NCBI GenBank assembly: GCA_040222875.1
Contig: JAVKCG010000039.1
Span: 108,098 to 172,097, forward strand
Length of the DNA stretch: 64,000 bases
DNA from: JAJCYL01 sp040222875
GTDB lineage: Bacteria > Bacteroidota > Bacteroidia > Cytophagales > Cyclobacteriaceae
Direction: 5' to 3'
Shown in pieces: positions 10,101 through 19,092 of the stretch. The notes below the pieces were generated by a model that had not been told where the DNA came from, made no database searches, and was given only the letters and a program-made list of their open reading frames with translations. Both the position numbers and the translations under genes were made by a program. Each line of letters starts with the position of its first letter. Within the stretch, counting starts at the first letter, position 1.

Positions 10101-10522
10101 TGATTGGAATCATTTCCCTGGCTGGAATTGTGGTTAACAACGCCATCGTATTGATCGACTTTATAGAACTGAGCCGAAAAAGGAGGCGAGAGGAACTAGA
10201 CACTGATCATCTGCCCTTAGAGCAGATTGTAGCATCAATTGTAGCTGCCGGTAAAACAAGGCTTCGGCCAGTATTATTGACGGCCATTACAACAATTCTT
10301 GGTCTCATACCATTGGCTGTAGGCATCAATATTGATTTCTTCGGATTGTTCAGTAACTACAACCCTGATTTCTATATGGGTGGTGATAATGTGATTTTCT
10401 GGGCCCCTATGTCCTGGACCATCATTTTCGGATTGGCCTTTGCTACTTTCCTTACACTTGTAATTGTACCTGTGATGTACCTCGGCTTCGCCAGGATTAA
10501 CAGGTATTTTGGGGTGAGTTAA
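7112..10522 (+). CDS. RND family efflux transporter permease
   Basis: This 1136-residue inner-membrane pump has the two-fold repeated RND layout: TM1, a large periplasmic loop, TM2-6, then a second half of the same form. The proton-relay helix reads GMLVDNGIVVVENVYR, so the first of the two aspartates typical of AcrB TM4 is present and the second is Asn. The second half carries GIISLAGIVVNNAIVLIDFI in the equivalent helix. About 100 residues longer than AcrB, mainly through extra hydrophobic stretches between the halves. Substrate is unknown; the TetR gene and absence of metal-specific motifs favour organic compounds, but that is inference. Confidence 0.92.
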   Translation: MAQEKPMTPKKKSVEKDFLLTNFALKNKTTVFFLTFLLIVMGIQTYLSLPKDSYPEINQPIVYVGTPHPGNSPLDMENLITRPIEKEINTIAEVDEIKSTSVQDHSTIIVEFTPDTDIEDALTKVKDAVDRAKPELPTDLENDPNVFEMNFSELPIMNVNLSGNYRIEELNEYAEYLEDEIEKITEISKVEIRGVDEREVQVKVNPYEMEARSVNFGDIEQAIQAENVTLSGGSVLDDGVRRSIRVLGEFDEPEQMNDIVVKHEKGNIVYLRDIALIDFDYKEKQSFARLEKQPVVMVDIVKRSGENLLIATEKVYDIIEQAKTNVFPDDLNISITNDQSEQTRDMVSNLENNIISGVILVVLVLLFFLGTRNAMFVGVAIPLSMFMSFLILGAFDITINMMVLFSLIMALGMLVDNGIVVVENVYRLMEEGYSPWKATQMGVGEVALPIISSTSTTLAAFLPLAFWPGLMGEFMKFLPITLMITLGSSLFVALVINPVLISTFMKVDDRSKIDSKKMLRNVAIAIVLGAILLAMEVTALGNLAIVLGLLILLNVYILVPLSRRFQAIFLPFIEGIYSKVLKFALRGWNPVFFFSGTVGTLILSFILMGVFPPNVIFFPINVPKYVNVFIEFPVGTDIETTNEFAKRMEAKVIDYMEPHRDIIESIIGKVGQDTSDPNDPSAFGASDTPNKARITINFVEFQYRQGKDTRAIMEDLRDEIGGYPGVTVTVDKNADGPPVGKPINIEVSGENFATLVEITERMKNTINESGIEGIEKLKTDLETGKPELIVDIDREKARRFGLSTYTVANEVRTSLFGKEISKFKQGEDDYEIQLRLLDRYRYDIDALMNKSIVFKNQDNGKVHQVPISSVAKAELSSTYGSVKRKDLKRVVSISSNVIGGYNPTLINEQIKGLLADFDMPPGYEFKFGGEQEEQAKEMAFLSKALMMAVFLIFLIIVSQFNKITAPFIIMTTVLFSTIGVFLGLIVFRMDFVIIMTMIGIISLAGIVVNNAIVLIDFIELSRKRRREELDTDHLPLEQIVASIVAAGKTRLRPVLLTAITTILGLIPLAVGINIDFFGLFSNYNPDFYMGGDNVIFWAPMSWTIIFGLAFATFLTLVIVPVMYLGFARINRYFGVS

Positions 10523-10540
10523 GAAGAGGTAATTGAATTT

Positions 10541-10577
10541 AAAAAGAGACCGTTCTGTAAGGAGCGGTCTCTTTTTT
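10541..10577 (+). terminator. Intrinsic terminator of the RND operon
   Basis: AAAAAGAGACCG and CGGTCTCTTTTTT form a strong 12-bp stem with a 12-nt loop and T tail, 19 bp after the pump stop codon. The A-rich left side means it could also work leftwards. Confidence 0.85.
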
Positions 10578-10710
10578 AGTAGTCCACAGTCTGAAGAACG
10601 TGGTACTTGAAGAAGCCCTGACAATACTTTGTTTAGGTGCTATTTGACCGATTTGGACTCACTTGCACACCCAACTCCACAGGACAAAAAGGCCAGCGAA
10701 GTGTTCCTAC

Positions 10711-10760
10711 CCCGTCATTCTGAGCAAAGTGCAACGTAGCGAAGAATCTGCCAAAGCGTT
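10711..10760. repeat. Dispersed repeat of the GTCATTCTGAGC type
   Basis: The stretch reads GTCATTCTGAGCAAAGTG, then CAACGTAGCGAAGAATCT. Close variants of this sequence occur as scattered intergenic repeats in many Bacteroidota genomes (recalled, not searched). It sits in the 272-bp gap between the convergent RND pump and PorP-SPOR genes; the small open reading frame across it (10663-10860) is a by-product of the repeat. Confidence 0.5.
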
Positions 10761-10794
10761 AAGATCACTTTGTTGTAAGCTACAAGTAGTACGA

Positions 10795-12390
10795 TTACTC
10801 TACTGTCAATACCCAGGCATCTCCAAATTCCTCATTCTGCCTCAGAGCATCTCTCCGTGACCTAGCCGTTGCGATATTTCCCGCCTGGAAAACGACGACG
10901 TAGTAGTAGCCACGCTCAGTTACGAAGCCAACTTTCACATCATGATACCCCCTTTGGAATAAGTCGTCGCTATAGTTTTCAGCATGATCAAATTGACTGA
11001 AAGCACCCACAATTACGTGGTTACCCTCGGGTAGCTCTAGCATGTGGTTGCCTCGCTTGACAGTTGTTGCCGGCTGGGTCGTTGTCGGTGTTTGAACCGG
11101 GGATGTCACATCAGGTGTAGGCGAAGTAACAGGCGATGCTGTGGCTTCTGGCTCCCATTTAATTACTTCATCTGTTGTACCATCAGGATTCTCCCTGATA
11201 TATTTTGTGCCAACCTCAGGGGTTCCGTCAGCAGCGATTCTTCGCTGTGGGGCTTCGTTAACTGGTGTCAGGTTTTGCTGATCAGTTGGTTGAGGGCTAA
11301 CCTCATTTGGCTCTTCTTCAGCAGGTTCTTCCTGATTATTATTACTAGGAACTAACAGCGAATTTTGCTCAGGATCCGGGGAATCATCATTACCTTTTAG
11401 GGCATCCATTCTTGCCAGCTGCCTCGATTCTGCTTCAGCTTGACGATCCTCAGCAGATTTTCTATGCCTTTTAATAAAGGACGAAACATGCTCTGCGTGA
11501 TCCTTTTTAGAACCAAGGTGCAACCCAATGTGCAGTTCATGGCTTGTTCCTGTAAAGCTTCTGATTTTGGAGTCACCTAACTCAAAGGCGTAACCAATAG
11601 CAAGCGCCTCTTTGACCTTAATACCGAAAAGACCGTTTAAGCCAGCATCTTGTCGCCACGAAGCACCAAACCAGATATGGTGTAAAACGTGAATGACACT
11701 AGCCACTTCGAATTGATCTGCATTTTGTTTAGAATATCGATACAGCAAATGTGGCTCCCACACAAAGTCATCATCTAAAAAGCCAACACTGTAATTGAGT
11801 TTCCCGAAAACATTGTCCAATGGCTTAATTCTAATCGATGAAAAGTCCTCTGATGTTACAACATCGTAACTAAATAAATTCGGTATGGACACACCAAAAT
11901 TGAAATGACCAGAGTGAAATGTCACCCCGAAATCACCCAGCATGAAAAGGTTGTTATCCACAAGAGTTGTGAAGGCCGGGTCAAACGGATTATCGAGTTC
12001 ATCTGTGTCAAGCTGGTTAGATCCCAAGCCTAGTGACATACCAAATCGCAGCCAGTGCTTTCTATCAAAATTGGCAAGGTAGCTACCCGAGAACTTAATC
12101 CCGGATTCTGAGATGAACCCACCTTGTGTATCATTAAAAGCGTAAACGCCAACCCCTAAACCACCGCTCAACGGTAGGTGTGCATTCACATGGGCAAGGG
12201 TCGGCCCATTATCCAGATTTAACCACTGCTGTCTATACATGGCATACACTACGGTGTGCCCATCTACCCCCGCGTATGCCGGATTGTAAACGAAGGGATT
12301 CATGAAAAACTGGCTATAAACCCGTGGTTCCTGAGCTTGAGCAGAGAATTGAAGTCCTACAAAAACTACTAAGAATAAGTATCTCCTCAT
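10795..12390 (-). CDS. PorP/SprF family T9SS membrane protein fused to a SPOR domain
   Basis: This 531-residue protein has a signal peptide (cleavage near AQAQ). An N-terminal domain of about 300 residues has the PorP/SprF hallmark YSQFFMNPFVYNPAYAGVDG. This is the outer-membrane partner family of the type IX secretion and gliding machinery. A Glu/Pro/Thr-rich linker follows (about residues 320-450). The last 75 residues (HVIVGAFSQFDHAENY, then YYYVVVFQAGN) look like a SPOR domain, which binds denuded glycan of septal peptidoglycan. PorP/SprF proteins usually end after the barrel. The fusion suggests a barrel tethered to the cell wall. The gene is monocistronic. Confidence 0.8.
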   Translation of the reverse strand: MRRYLFLVVFVGLQFSAQAQEPRVYSQFFMNPFVYNPAYAGVDGHTVVYAMYRQQWLNLDNGPTLAHVNAHLPLSGGLGVGVYAFNDTQGGFISESGIKFSGSYLANFDRKHWLRFGMSLGLGSNQLDTDELDNPFDPAFTTLVDNNLFMLGDFGVTFHSGHFNFGVSIPNLFSYDVVTSEDFSSIRIKPLDNVFGKLNYSVGFLDDDFVWEPHLLYRYSKQNADQFEVASVIHVLHHIWFGASWRQDAGLNGLFGIKVKEALAIGYAFELGDSKIRSFTGTSHELHIGLHLGSKKDHAEHVSSFIKRHRKSAEDRQAEAESRQLARMDALKGNDDSPDPEQNSLLVPSNNNQEEPAEEEPNEVSPQPTDQQNLTPVNEAPQRRIAADGTPEVGTKYIRENPDGTTDEVIKWEPEATASPVTSPTPDVTSPVQTPTTTQPATTVKRGNHMLELPEGNHVIVGAFSQFDHAENYSDDLFQRGYHDVKVGFVTERGYYYVVVFQAGNIATARSRRDALRQNEEFGDAWVLTVE

Positions 12391-12636
12391 TTTGAATTAT
12401 TTACACCTGACAATTTCCATTTTTGCACTCGTGGTCATGGTTTTCGTAGGCTTATCAGCATTAAAAAATACAGTCGCAGGTGTAATTTTTATGTAAAATA
12501 AGCGTTCTTGATCAAATTTCTCAAGAATCTTGATAACTGACAAAATTCAACATCCATTAACGCTTTATTTTCATAATTATATATATTTCATCTAAAATTG
12601 GACAATTTTGAGGTAACCGTGGTAAGTCCTTTATAA

Positions 12637-13440
12637 ATGAACCATTTGAAATTTACTTTACTCTTACTTTTTGCAGTTGTAATATCAGTACCATCTTACG
12701 GCCAATTTTGGTTTGGGCCCAAGGGTGGAATTCAACTAATTGATCAGGTTTATCAGGATAAGTCATACAAAGATCACTTTAAGGCCAAGCCCGTGATAAG
12801 TTGGCATGCTGGAGCGGTCGTTAATTACACTATTTCAGAGCATTATTCCATACACATGGAATTGTTGTATGAACGGGTTGGCCGTAAGGTTACAAATCGG
12901 CCGGACACCAGCTTCGTAGATAGCCGGTTTACTTACAATTTTTTATCAATACCGGTGATGTTCAGGTATCAATTTGGAAGAGAGCCAGTTAGGTTTTATG
13001 TCAATGGTGGGCCTCAGTTCAAATTTTGGCTTTCGGGTAAGGGAACCATTTTTTCCGATGAACTGCTTGAGTTTGACCTGGAAAAGCAAGACTATAATGT
13101 GCGTTTTGAAAGGCCAACTGGTGAGGCACCAGCGGGGAACCGATTGAATTATTTTGTTCCATTCTCTAATAGGCTTCAGTATGCTTTCGTTGTCGGTGGA
13201 GGTATATCCCTGGACTTGTTCAACCTTCCTCAACGCCTGATGATAGATGCCCGGTTCGCCTGGGGCCATAGTATTATGGCTTTCAACAGGGAAACAGATA
13301 ATATCGGCCTTTTAGAATATGCCGAAAACTGGGAGTTTACAGATAACACCATTACCATTGGAATGGCCTACTTGTTTGGTTACAATCCTCATGATGCTCT
13401 GAAAGGGGCTAGCACCATCCCAAAAAAGAAGAAACGCTAA
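12637..13440 (+). CDS. Outer membrane beta-barrel protein, PorT-like
   Basis: This 267-residue protein has a signal peptide (cleavage near SYGQ) followed by FWFGPKGGIQL and alternating amphipathic strands, the look of the small outer-membrane barrel families (PorT / beta-barrel domain) common in Bacteroidota. It ends with a basic tail IPKKKKR. Its 3' end is 1 bp from the convergent tsaD stop. The specific function cannot be read; a T9SS role for PorT-like proteins is known only for true PorT. Confidence 0.7.
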   Translation: MNHLKFTLLLLFAVVISVPSYGQFWFGPKGGIQLIDQVYQDKSYKDHFKAKPVISWHAGAVVNYTISEHYSIHMELLYERVGRKVTNRPDTSFVDSRFTYNFLSIPVMFRYQFGREPVRFYVNGGPQFKFWLSGKGTIFSDELLEFDLEKQDYNVRFERPTGEAPAGNRLNYFVPFSNRLQYAFVVGGGISLDLFNLPQRLMIDARFAWGHSIMAFNRETDNIGLLEYAENWEFTDNTITIGMAYLFGYNPHDALKGASTIPKKKKR

Positions 13441-13441
13441 A

Positions 13442-14443
13442 TCAGAACTGCATTCTAGGAAGTGGGGCGGCATCCAAAGAAAGGAAGTCTCCATTTAGAT
13501 ATTTATAATGTGCTGTAATAGCAATCATTGCCGCATTATCGGTGCAATATTCAAATTTCGGAATGTACACCTCACAGTTAATTTCCTTTCCTAATTGAAC
13601 GATACGATCTCTCAATCCAGAATTGGCTGAAACACCACCTGCTATTGCTACATGCTTTACACCCGTTTCTTTAACAGCATATTGCAATTTGTGGATCAAC
13701 ATTTCGATTAATGTATGTTGAAGGCTTGCACATAAATCCTCCAAATTATTTTCAATAAAATTGGGGTCTAGCTTTTTTTTATCCCTAAGAAAATATAGGA
13801 ATCCTGTCTTTATACCGCTAAAAGAATAATCAAGATTCGGCATGTCGGTTTCTCCAAAAGTAAATTTTAAGGGTTCACCTTTCCTTGCATATTTATCAAT
13901 CAGCGGACCTCCTGGATAATCAAATCCAAGCATTTTGGCACATTTATCAAATGCCTCACCAACAGCATCATCCTTAGTCTGACCGATAATCTCCATTTCC
14001 AAAAAATCCCTTACCAAAACCAATTGTGTATGGCCTCCACTCACTGTAAGGCATAAAAAGGGAAATTCAGGTTTTGGGTCATCAATAAAATGCGCAAGAA
14101 CATGAGCTTGCATATGCTGCACACCTATTAGTGGTATTTTCAGCGAAAATGCGAGAGATTTAGCAAAAGAGCTACCCACCAGCAAGGCCCCTAACAAACC
14201 GGGCCCTTGTGTAAATGCTACTGCTTTCAGGTCTTTTTTGGCTACCTTTGCAACTGAAAGAGCATTCATAACCACTGGAATAATATGTTGCTGATGTGCC
14301 CTGGAAGCAAGCTCAGGTACGACCCCTCCATAACCCTTATGGATAGATTGCGTGGCAATACTATTAGACTTGACAACGCCGTTAACAATGACTGCCGCCG
14401 ACGTTTCATCGCAGGATGATTCAATAGCCAGGATTATTGACAT
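13442..14443 (-). CDS. tsaD: tRNA N6-threonylcarbamoyladenosine transferase TsaD
   Basis: TsaD transfers the threonylcarbamoyl group to A37 of tRNAs that read ANN codons, with TsaB, TsaE and TsaC encoded elsewhere. The 333-residue reading starts at the ATG at 14443 giving MSIILAIESSCDETSAA, the family's usual N-terminus; a longer reading from 14479 would run into the divergent tamB start. Metal-binding His110 and His114 are visible in GVQHMQAH, and the ATP-binding ASKH-fold glycine motifs (GGHTQLV, AGGVSANSGLR) are intact. Only 9 bp separate its start from the tamB start. Confidence 0.96.
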   Translation of the reverse strand: MSIILAIESSCDETSAAVIVNGVVKSNSIATQSIHKGYGGVVPELASRAHQQHIIPVVMNALSVAKVAKKDLKAVAFTQGPGLLGALLVGSSFAKSLAFSLKIPLIGVQHMQAHVLAHFIDDPKPEFPFLCLTVSGGHTQLVLVRDFLEMEIIGQTKDDAVGEAFDKCAKMLGFDYPGGPLIDKYARKGEPLKFTFGETDMPNLDYSFSGIKTGFLYFLRDKKKLDPNFIENNLEDLCASLQHTLIEMLIHKLQYAVKETGVKHVAIAGGVSANSGLRDRIVQLGKEINCEVYIPKFEYCTDNAAMIAITAHYKYLNGDFLSLDAAPLPRMQF

Positions 14444-14452
14444 AAAATTGAA

Positions 14453-17400
14453 GTGGAAAATCGAAGAAAAACGCTGCAAGTTATTAAAAAAGGGCTATTC
14501 GCCGCCTTTGCCTGGACAGCGTCTGTGCTTGGTTTACTCTTTATAGTTGCCTTCATTTCACTACAAATCCCTTTCGTTCAAAACTGGGCGGTTAACACGG
14601 TTACAAGATACATTTCGGAAAAAACCGACCACAAAATCGAAATTGGTCACATTGACATTGCGTGGTTTGACAGTATATCATTGGATGAATTTGAGATTAA
14701 AGACACTTTCGATTCTACAATGATCAGATCAAAGCGGACGCTTGTTGATTTCAGCATCGTTGATTTGATCTTAAATGAGCAAATACAACTGGATGCCATC
14801 AGGTTAAGTGAAAGTGCTGTTTTTCTAACTAAGAAGAACGACTCAACAGCCATCAACATTACCCATTTTATTCAAAAATTAAAGGGCCTGAATTCATCGA
14901 ATAAATCCTCAACTAAAGACATTATCATTACCAAAATAAAATTGGATGATGCGGTTTTTAGCTTAAATGATGAAAGGAAAGGACCACCAGCATCCACTTG
15001 GGACTATTATCATTTTGGGTTTGAGAAAATTAACTGTGACATTTCCAATCTCCGTATAGCAGGTGATACTGTTTTTGCCCAAATAGATAAGCTCAAAGCA
15101 AGTGATACCCAAAACTTATTGGACATTCAGCACTTCGAGGGCGCATTGAATTTCTCTCAAACAGCCCTAAATCTTTTCAGCTTTGAGTTAAAAACCAACT
15201 TTAGTGAAATCCGCGACTCGTTGAGCCTTTATTTCACTGAGCCAGCAAACCTTAGTTACTTCGTTGACAGTGTCGATATTAAAGCCAGCATAAAAAATTC
15301 GATTATTCACCCCCGGGATATTCAGCTGTTTAGCCCAACAAAAATTCCAATTACGGAGAGGTTAATGGTCTCCGGTAATTTTGAAGGAAAAGTTGGTAGG
15401 TTTGATGCAACCAACACTCATATAGGATTTGGCGAATTAAGTTTTCTTACTGGAAGTATCTCCATGATTGGCCTGCCTAATATCCAGGAGACTTTCATTG
15501 ATATCAGGCTGGACAGATCATCATTTCATCCTCCAGATTTAAGAAAACTGCTACCAACAGCATCGCATCGATATATTAATGCCCTGGGAAGTATAAGGGC
15601 CAGGGCTTCATTTCTCGGTTTTTATTCAGATTTTGTGGCTTCTGGAGAATTTGATTCAGGTATTGGGTCATTGAATACCAACCTGAATTTGAAACTACCG
15701 GAAAACGGACAAGCTAAGTACAAAGGCCAGTTGACTACACGAAACTTACGATTGGACAAACTATTAGGAAAGCCGTTCGGAAGCTTCTCTATGAATGGTA
15801 CCATTGAAGGAACGGGGCTTGATCAGGAAAGTGCCGACATATTCCTCAATGCTGAAATCAAGCAAATAGAATTGAATGAGTACAACTATACCAATATTAA
15901 AACCAATGCAGAATTTGCTTCGGAGTTTTTTGAAGGTGCAGTAGAAATAGACGATCCTAACCTAAAGTTTAACTTGAATGGCACTGTTAACCTTAGGGCT
16001 GGACAGGAAAAATTAGATTTCCGGGGAAATCTAGACACCCTCAACCTTGCTTCAATTAACCTGAGCGAAAGCGACCTCCATGTAAAATCTACCATAGATA
16101 TTAACCTGGATAATCTACAATTAGATAGTGTGAGCGGATATATACGGTTGCATGACTTTTGGTATCAAAATGAATTAAGTGTATTGACCCTTGACTCCAT
16201 TGACATTAATTCACAGAAAACTGCAAACGGACGCAGTTTAGACATTACAACAGAATTGCTTACCCTAAATGCTTATGGTGACTTTAATTACACTACCCTT
16301 TTCAAAGATTTGAACAGCCTCTACAACGAGTATAAATTAATACTGGCAAACAATGACTCAACAACTAATGCTTATTATGCGTCTAAGGATTCAAGCTTGA
16401 AAGAAGAGTATAGCATTGATTTTCAGCTGTTTATCAAAGATGCCATACCGCTGCTAAATCTTTATACCGATAAGGTTGACGTTGGTAAAAACACCACTAT
16501 TAATGGGCATTATGAAAATGGTGAAACAGCCATAGTCAGCCTCAGAAGCCGATTGGACACTCTAAAATTTGATAACTACTATCTGTTTAATAATGAACTG
16601 GACTTTAATGCATCAAAAATTGCTGATAGCACCAGTGTTTTGTCGATGCTATACATCTCCTCAGAAAAATTAAATATCACGAATTCAACCAATTTTGAGA
16701 ACGTATTTGTTGAAGCTATTTGGTTTGATGACCTCATTGATTTCAATGCAAACTTCAAGCAAATTGAGCAGGACAACAGTGCCGCTATTTCTGGTGATTT
16801 CAAATTTTTAAAGGATAACTATAGAGTCCGGTTAAAGCCCTCCCAACTTGAGGCAATTGGGAAAGAGTGGCATTTCTCAGGTGGTAACGAAATTTTTATA
16901 AACAATGACAACATTGAGTTCAAAAACTTGATGCTTTCTCATGAGAACCAGGAGATCAATATTGACGGCATACTGTCTGATTCTCTTGATCAGGCACTCG
17001 ATATTGAGATCAATAATTTCAAGCTGGACAACCTAAACCCTTTAATTGAGCAACAGCTATTTGGGGAATTAAATGCCAAAACCGCAATTTCCGGCCTCTC
17101 ACAACCATTGATCCAGAGTGATTTAACTATTACAGAGCTAACTCTAAACGAGTTTCTAATTGGAAATCTCAGTGGAAGCAGCAATTGGCTTGAAGAACAA
17201 ACTGCACTTGAACTTGATCTGAAAGTAAACAGATTGGGAAATAGAATAATTTCTGTGGCTGGTTTATTTAAGCCAACAGATGAAAATCAGTTAGATCTTA
17301 AAGCATCTTTTCAGGGTGCAAACCTGAAGATTCTGCGGCCATTCATAAGTAAGAATATTAGCGACCTCAGTGGCCTGGCGTCAGGAAACTTCGACATTGG

Positions 17401-19024
17401 TGGAAGCCTAACCTACCCAATTTTAGGAGGTGAGGGTGCAATTAAAGATGGCACCATAAAAATTAATTATCTACATACCACCTATTCTTTTGAGGGTTCA
17501 ATGGCTTTTGATCAGAATGAAATCGGGGTCCGGAATTTTAGGTTAATTGATCAAAATGGCAGGGAAGCCATCGCTAATGGTGGCATATTTCATGATGGGT
17601 TTAAAAACTTTGTACTTGATCTTTCAGCTAAGCTCAACAATTTTCAGGTTCTTAATACAACTTCAGTTGACAATAAACTTTATTACGGTACGGCTTTTTT
17701 AACCGGGGATGTCAGTTTCCTGGGGCCGTTTACAAACCTGCAGATTTCAGCTAATGCAAAGACAAACCGAAACACGAAAATCTATATTCCATTAGCAGAT
17801 AACTCAACGCTTCAGCAAGAGGATTTTATCCATTTCGTGACAGCAGATACAACCAGTGCTGACACAGAAAAAGTAACTCAAGAAAATAACCAAAAGGTAG
17901 ACCTGCGGGGAATCAATATGGATTTTGACCTGGAAATTACTCCAGATGCTTATACTGAGTTGATCTTTGATATTAAATCAGGGGATATCATTAGAGGCCG
18001 GGGAAATGGGCAGATCAAGTTACAGATAAATACCGATGGTGATTTCCTAATGTTTGGTGATATGGTAATCCAATCCGGAGGCTACAATTTTACATTGAAA
18101 AATATCATCAACAAAGAATTTGATATATCAGAAGGGAGCAAAATCTCCTGGTTTGGAGATCCATACAGGGGCGAAATGGATATTAATGCGAACTATAGAC
18201 AGCTGACTTCCTTGCTTCCATTACTCACCGACACACCCAGTGACGAAGTACTAAATTCACCTGATGCCAGGAGAAAATATCCTGCTGTTGTGGAGCTAAA
18301 CCTAAAAGGGCCTCTCCTATCACCAGAAATCAATTTTGATATCGCCATAGAAGATTATCCCGAAAGCATCGCTGGATACTCCGTGAGCCCAATGATAAAT
18401 GCATTTAACTCAAGGGTTAATTCTGATGAGCAGGAAATGAAGCGACAGGTTTTCAGCTTAATTGTACTGCGACGGTTTTCACCAGCCAATAGCTTTAATG
18501 TCAGTGGCGGTCAAACTATCGGCAATAGTGTAAGTGAATTCATCTCCAACCAATTGAGCTATTGGGTGAGCCAGGTCGATGAGAATTTGGAAGTTGATGT
18601 TGACCTCTCCAGTCTGGATCAGGACGCTTTTAACACCTTTCAGCTTCGCCTTGCTTATACCTTTTTAAATGGCCGGCTCAAAGTTTCAAGGGATGGAGGT
18701 TTTACCAATGTAAATAATGAAACCGATGCCGCAACTATAGTGGGCGATTGGACAGTTGAATACCTGCTCACCAATGATGGTAAGCTCCGGGCGAAGATGT
18801 ACAATAAAACCAATTACAATAGCGTCAATCGGCTTTTGCAGGACCAAAACAACGTAACTACTGGTTTTAGCCTCGAATACACCAAAAGCTTTGATGAGTT
18901 TCGTGAGCTACTTTTTAAGGCAAGGGAAGATTCCAACAAGAAACCCAAAGACGAAGAAAAAGAGTCTGATCCGCAACGAATTATCACAGAGGGTACTATT
19001 AAAGATGATGAAGGGGAAGACTGA
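14453..19024 (+). CDS. TamB/DUF490 translocation and assembly module protein
   Basis: This 1523-residue protein has an N-terminal membrane anchor (about residues 15-40, FAWTASVLGLLFIVAFISL). It continues as a very long repetitive beta-rich body and ends with the DUF490 TamB C-terminal domain (DFDLEITPDAYTELIFD, then SGGYNFTLKN, then DVDLSSLD near the end). TamB-type proteins span the periplasm and are involved in envelope assembly and phospholipid transport. The start is a GTG at 14453; no ATG lies before the membrane anchor. In this phylum tamB is often found divergent from tsaD, as here. The acidic tail KDDEGED is typical filler. Confidence 0.88.
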   Translation: MENRRKTLQVIKKGLFAAFAWTASVLGLLFIVAFISLQIPFVQNWAVNTVTRYISEKTDHKIEIGHIDIAWFDSISLDEFEIKDTFDSTMIRSKRTLVDFSIVDLILNEQIQLDAIRLSESAVFLTKKNDSTAINITHFIQKLKGLNSSNKSSTKDIIITKIKLDDAVFSLNDERKGPPASTWDYYHFGFEKINCDISNLRIAGDTVFAQIDKLKASDTQNLLDIQHFEGALNFSQTALNLFSFELKTNFSEIRDSLSLYFTEPANLSYFVDSVDIKASIKNSIIHPRDIQLFSPTKIPITERLMVSGNFEGKVGRFDATNTHIGFGELSFLTGSISMIGLPNIQETFIDIRLDRSSFHPPDLRKLLPTASHRYINALGSIRARASFLGFYSDFVASGEFDSGIGSLNTNLNLKLPENGQAKYKGQLTTRNLRLDKLLGKPFGSFSMNGTIEGTGLDQESADIFLNAEIKQIELNEYNYTNIKTNAEFASEFFEGAVEIDDPNLKFNLNGTVNLRAGQEKLDFRGNLDTLNLASINLSESDLHVKSTIDINLDNLQLDSVSGYIRLHDFWYQNELSVLTLDSIDINSQKTANGRSLDITTELLTLNAYGDFNYTTLFKDLNSLYNEYKLILANNDSTTNAYYASKDSSLKEEYSIDFQLFIKDAIPLLNLYTDKVDVGKNTTINGHYENGETAIVSLRSRLDTLKFDNYYLFNNELDFNASKIADSTSVLSMLYISSEKLNITNSTNFENVFVEAIWFDDLIDFNANFKQIEQDNSAAISGDFKFLKDNYRVRLKPSQLEAIGKEWHFSGGNEIFINNDNIEFKNLMLSHENQEINIDGILSDSLDQALDIEINNFKLDNLNPLIEQQLFGELNAKTAISGLSQPLIQSDLTITELTLNEFLIGNLSGSSNWLEEQTALELDLKVNRLGNRIISVAGLFKPTDENQLDLKASFQGANLKILRPFISKNISDLSGLASGNFDIGGSLTYPILGGEGAIKDGTIKINYLHTTYSFEGSMAFDQNEIGVRNFRLIDQNGREAIANGGIFHDGFKNFVLDLSAKLNNFQVLNTTSVDNKLYYGTAFLTGDVSFLGPFTNLQISANAKTNRNTKIYIPLADNSTLQQEDFIHFVTADTTSADTEKVTQENNQKVDLRGINMDFDLEITPDAYTELIFDIKSGDIIRGRGNGQIKLQINTDGDFLMFGDMVIQSGGYNFTLKNIINKEFDISEGSKISWFGDPYRGEMDINANYRQLTSLLPLLTDTPSDEVLNSPDARRKYPAVVELNLKGPLLSPEINFDIAIEDYPESIAGYSVSPMINAFNSRVNSDEQEMKRQVFSLIVLRRFSPANSFNVSGGQTIGNSVSEFISNQLSYWVSQVDENLEVDVDLSSLDQDAFNTFQLRLAYTFLNGRLKVSRDGGFTNVNNETDAATIVGDWTVEYLLTNDGKLRAKMYNKTNYNSVNRLLQDQNNVTTGFSLEYTKSFDEFRELLFKAREDSNKKPKDEEKESDPQRIITEGTIKDDEGED

Positions 19025-19092
19025 TTTGAGATTAATTTAGGTGATACTGCAACTTTTGAAGGTAGTGCCAGTACCCTAATAAATTTCAAAAG

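Noticed and set aside
10663..10860. Forward open reading frame of 65 codons in the gap after the RND operon
   Set aside because: It runs through the dispersed repeat and has no recognisable motif or start context; it is a by-product of the repeat.
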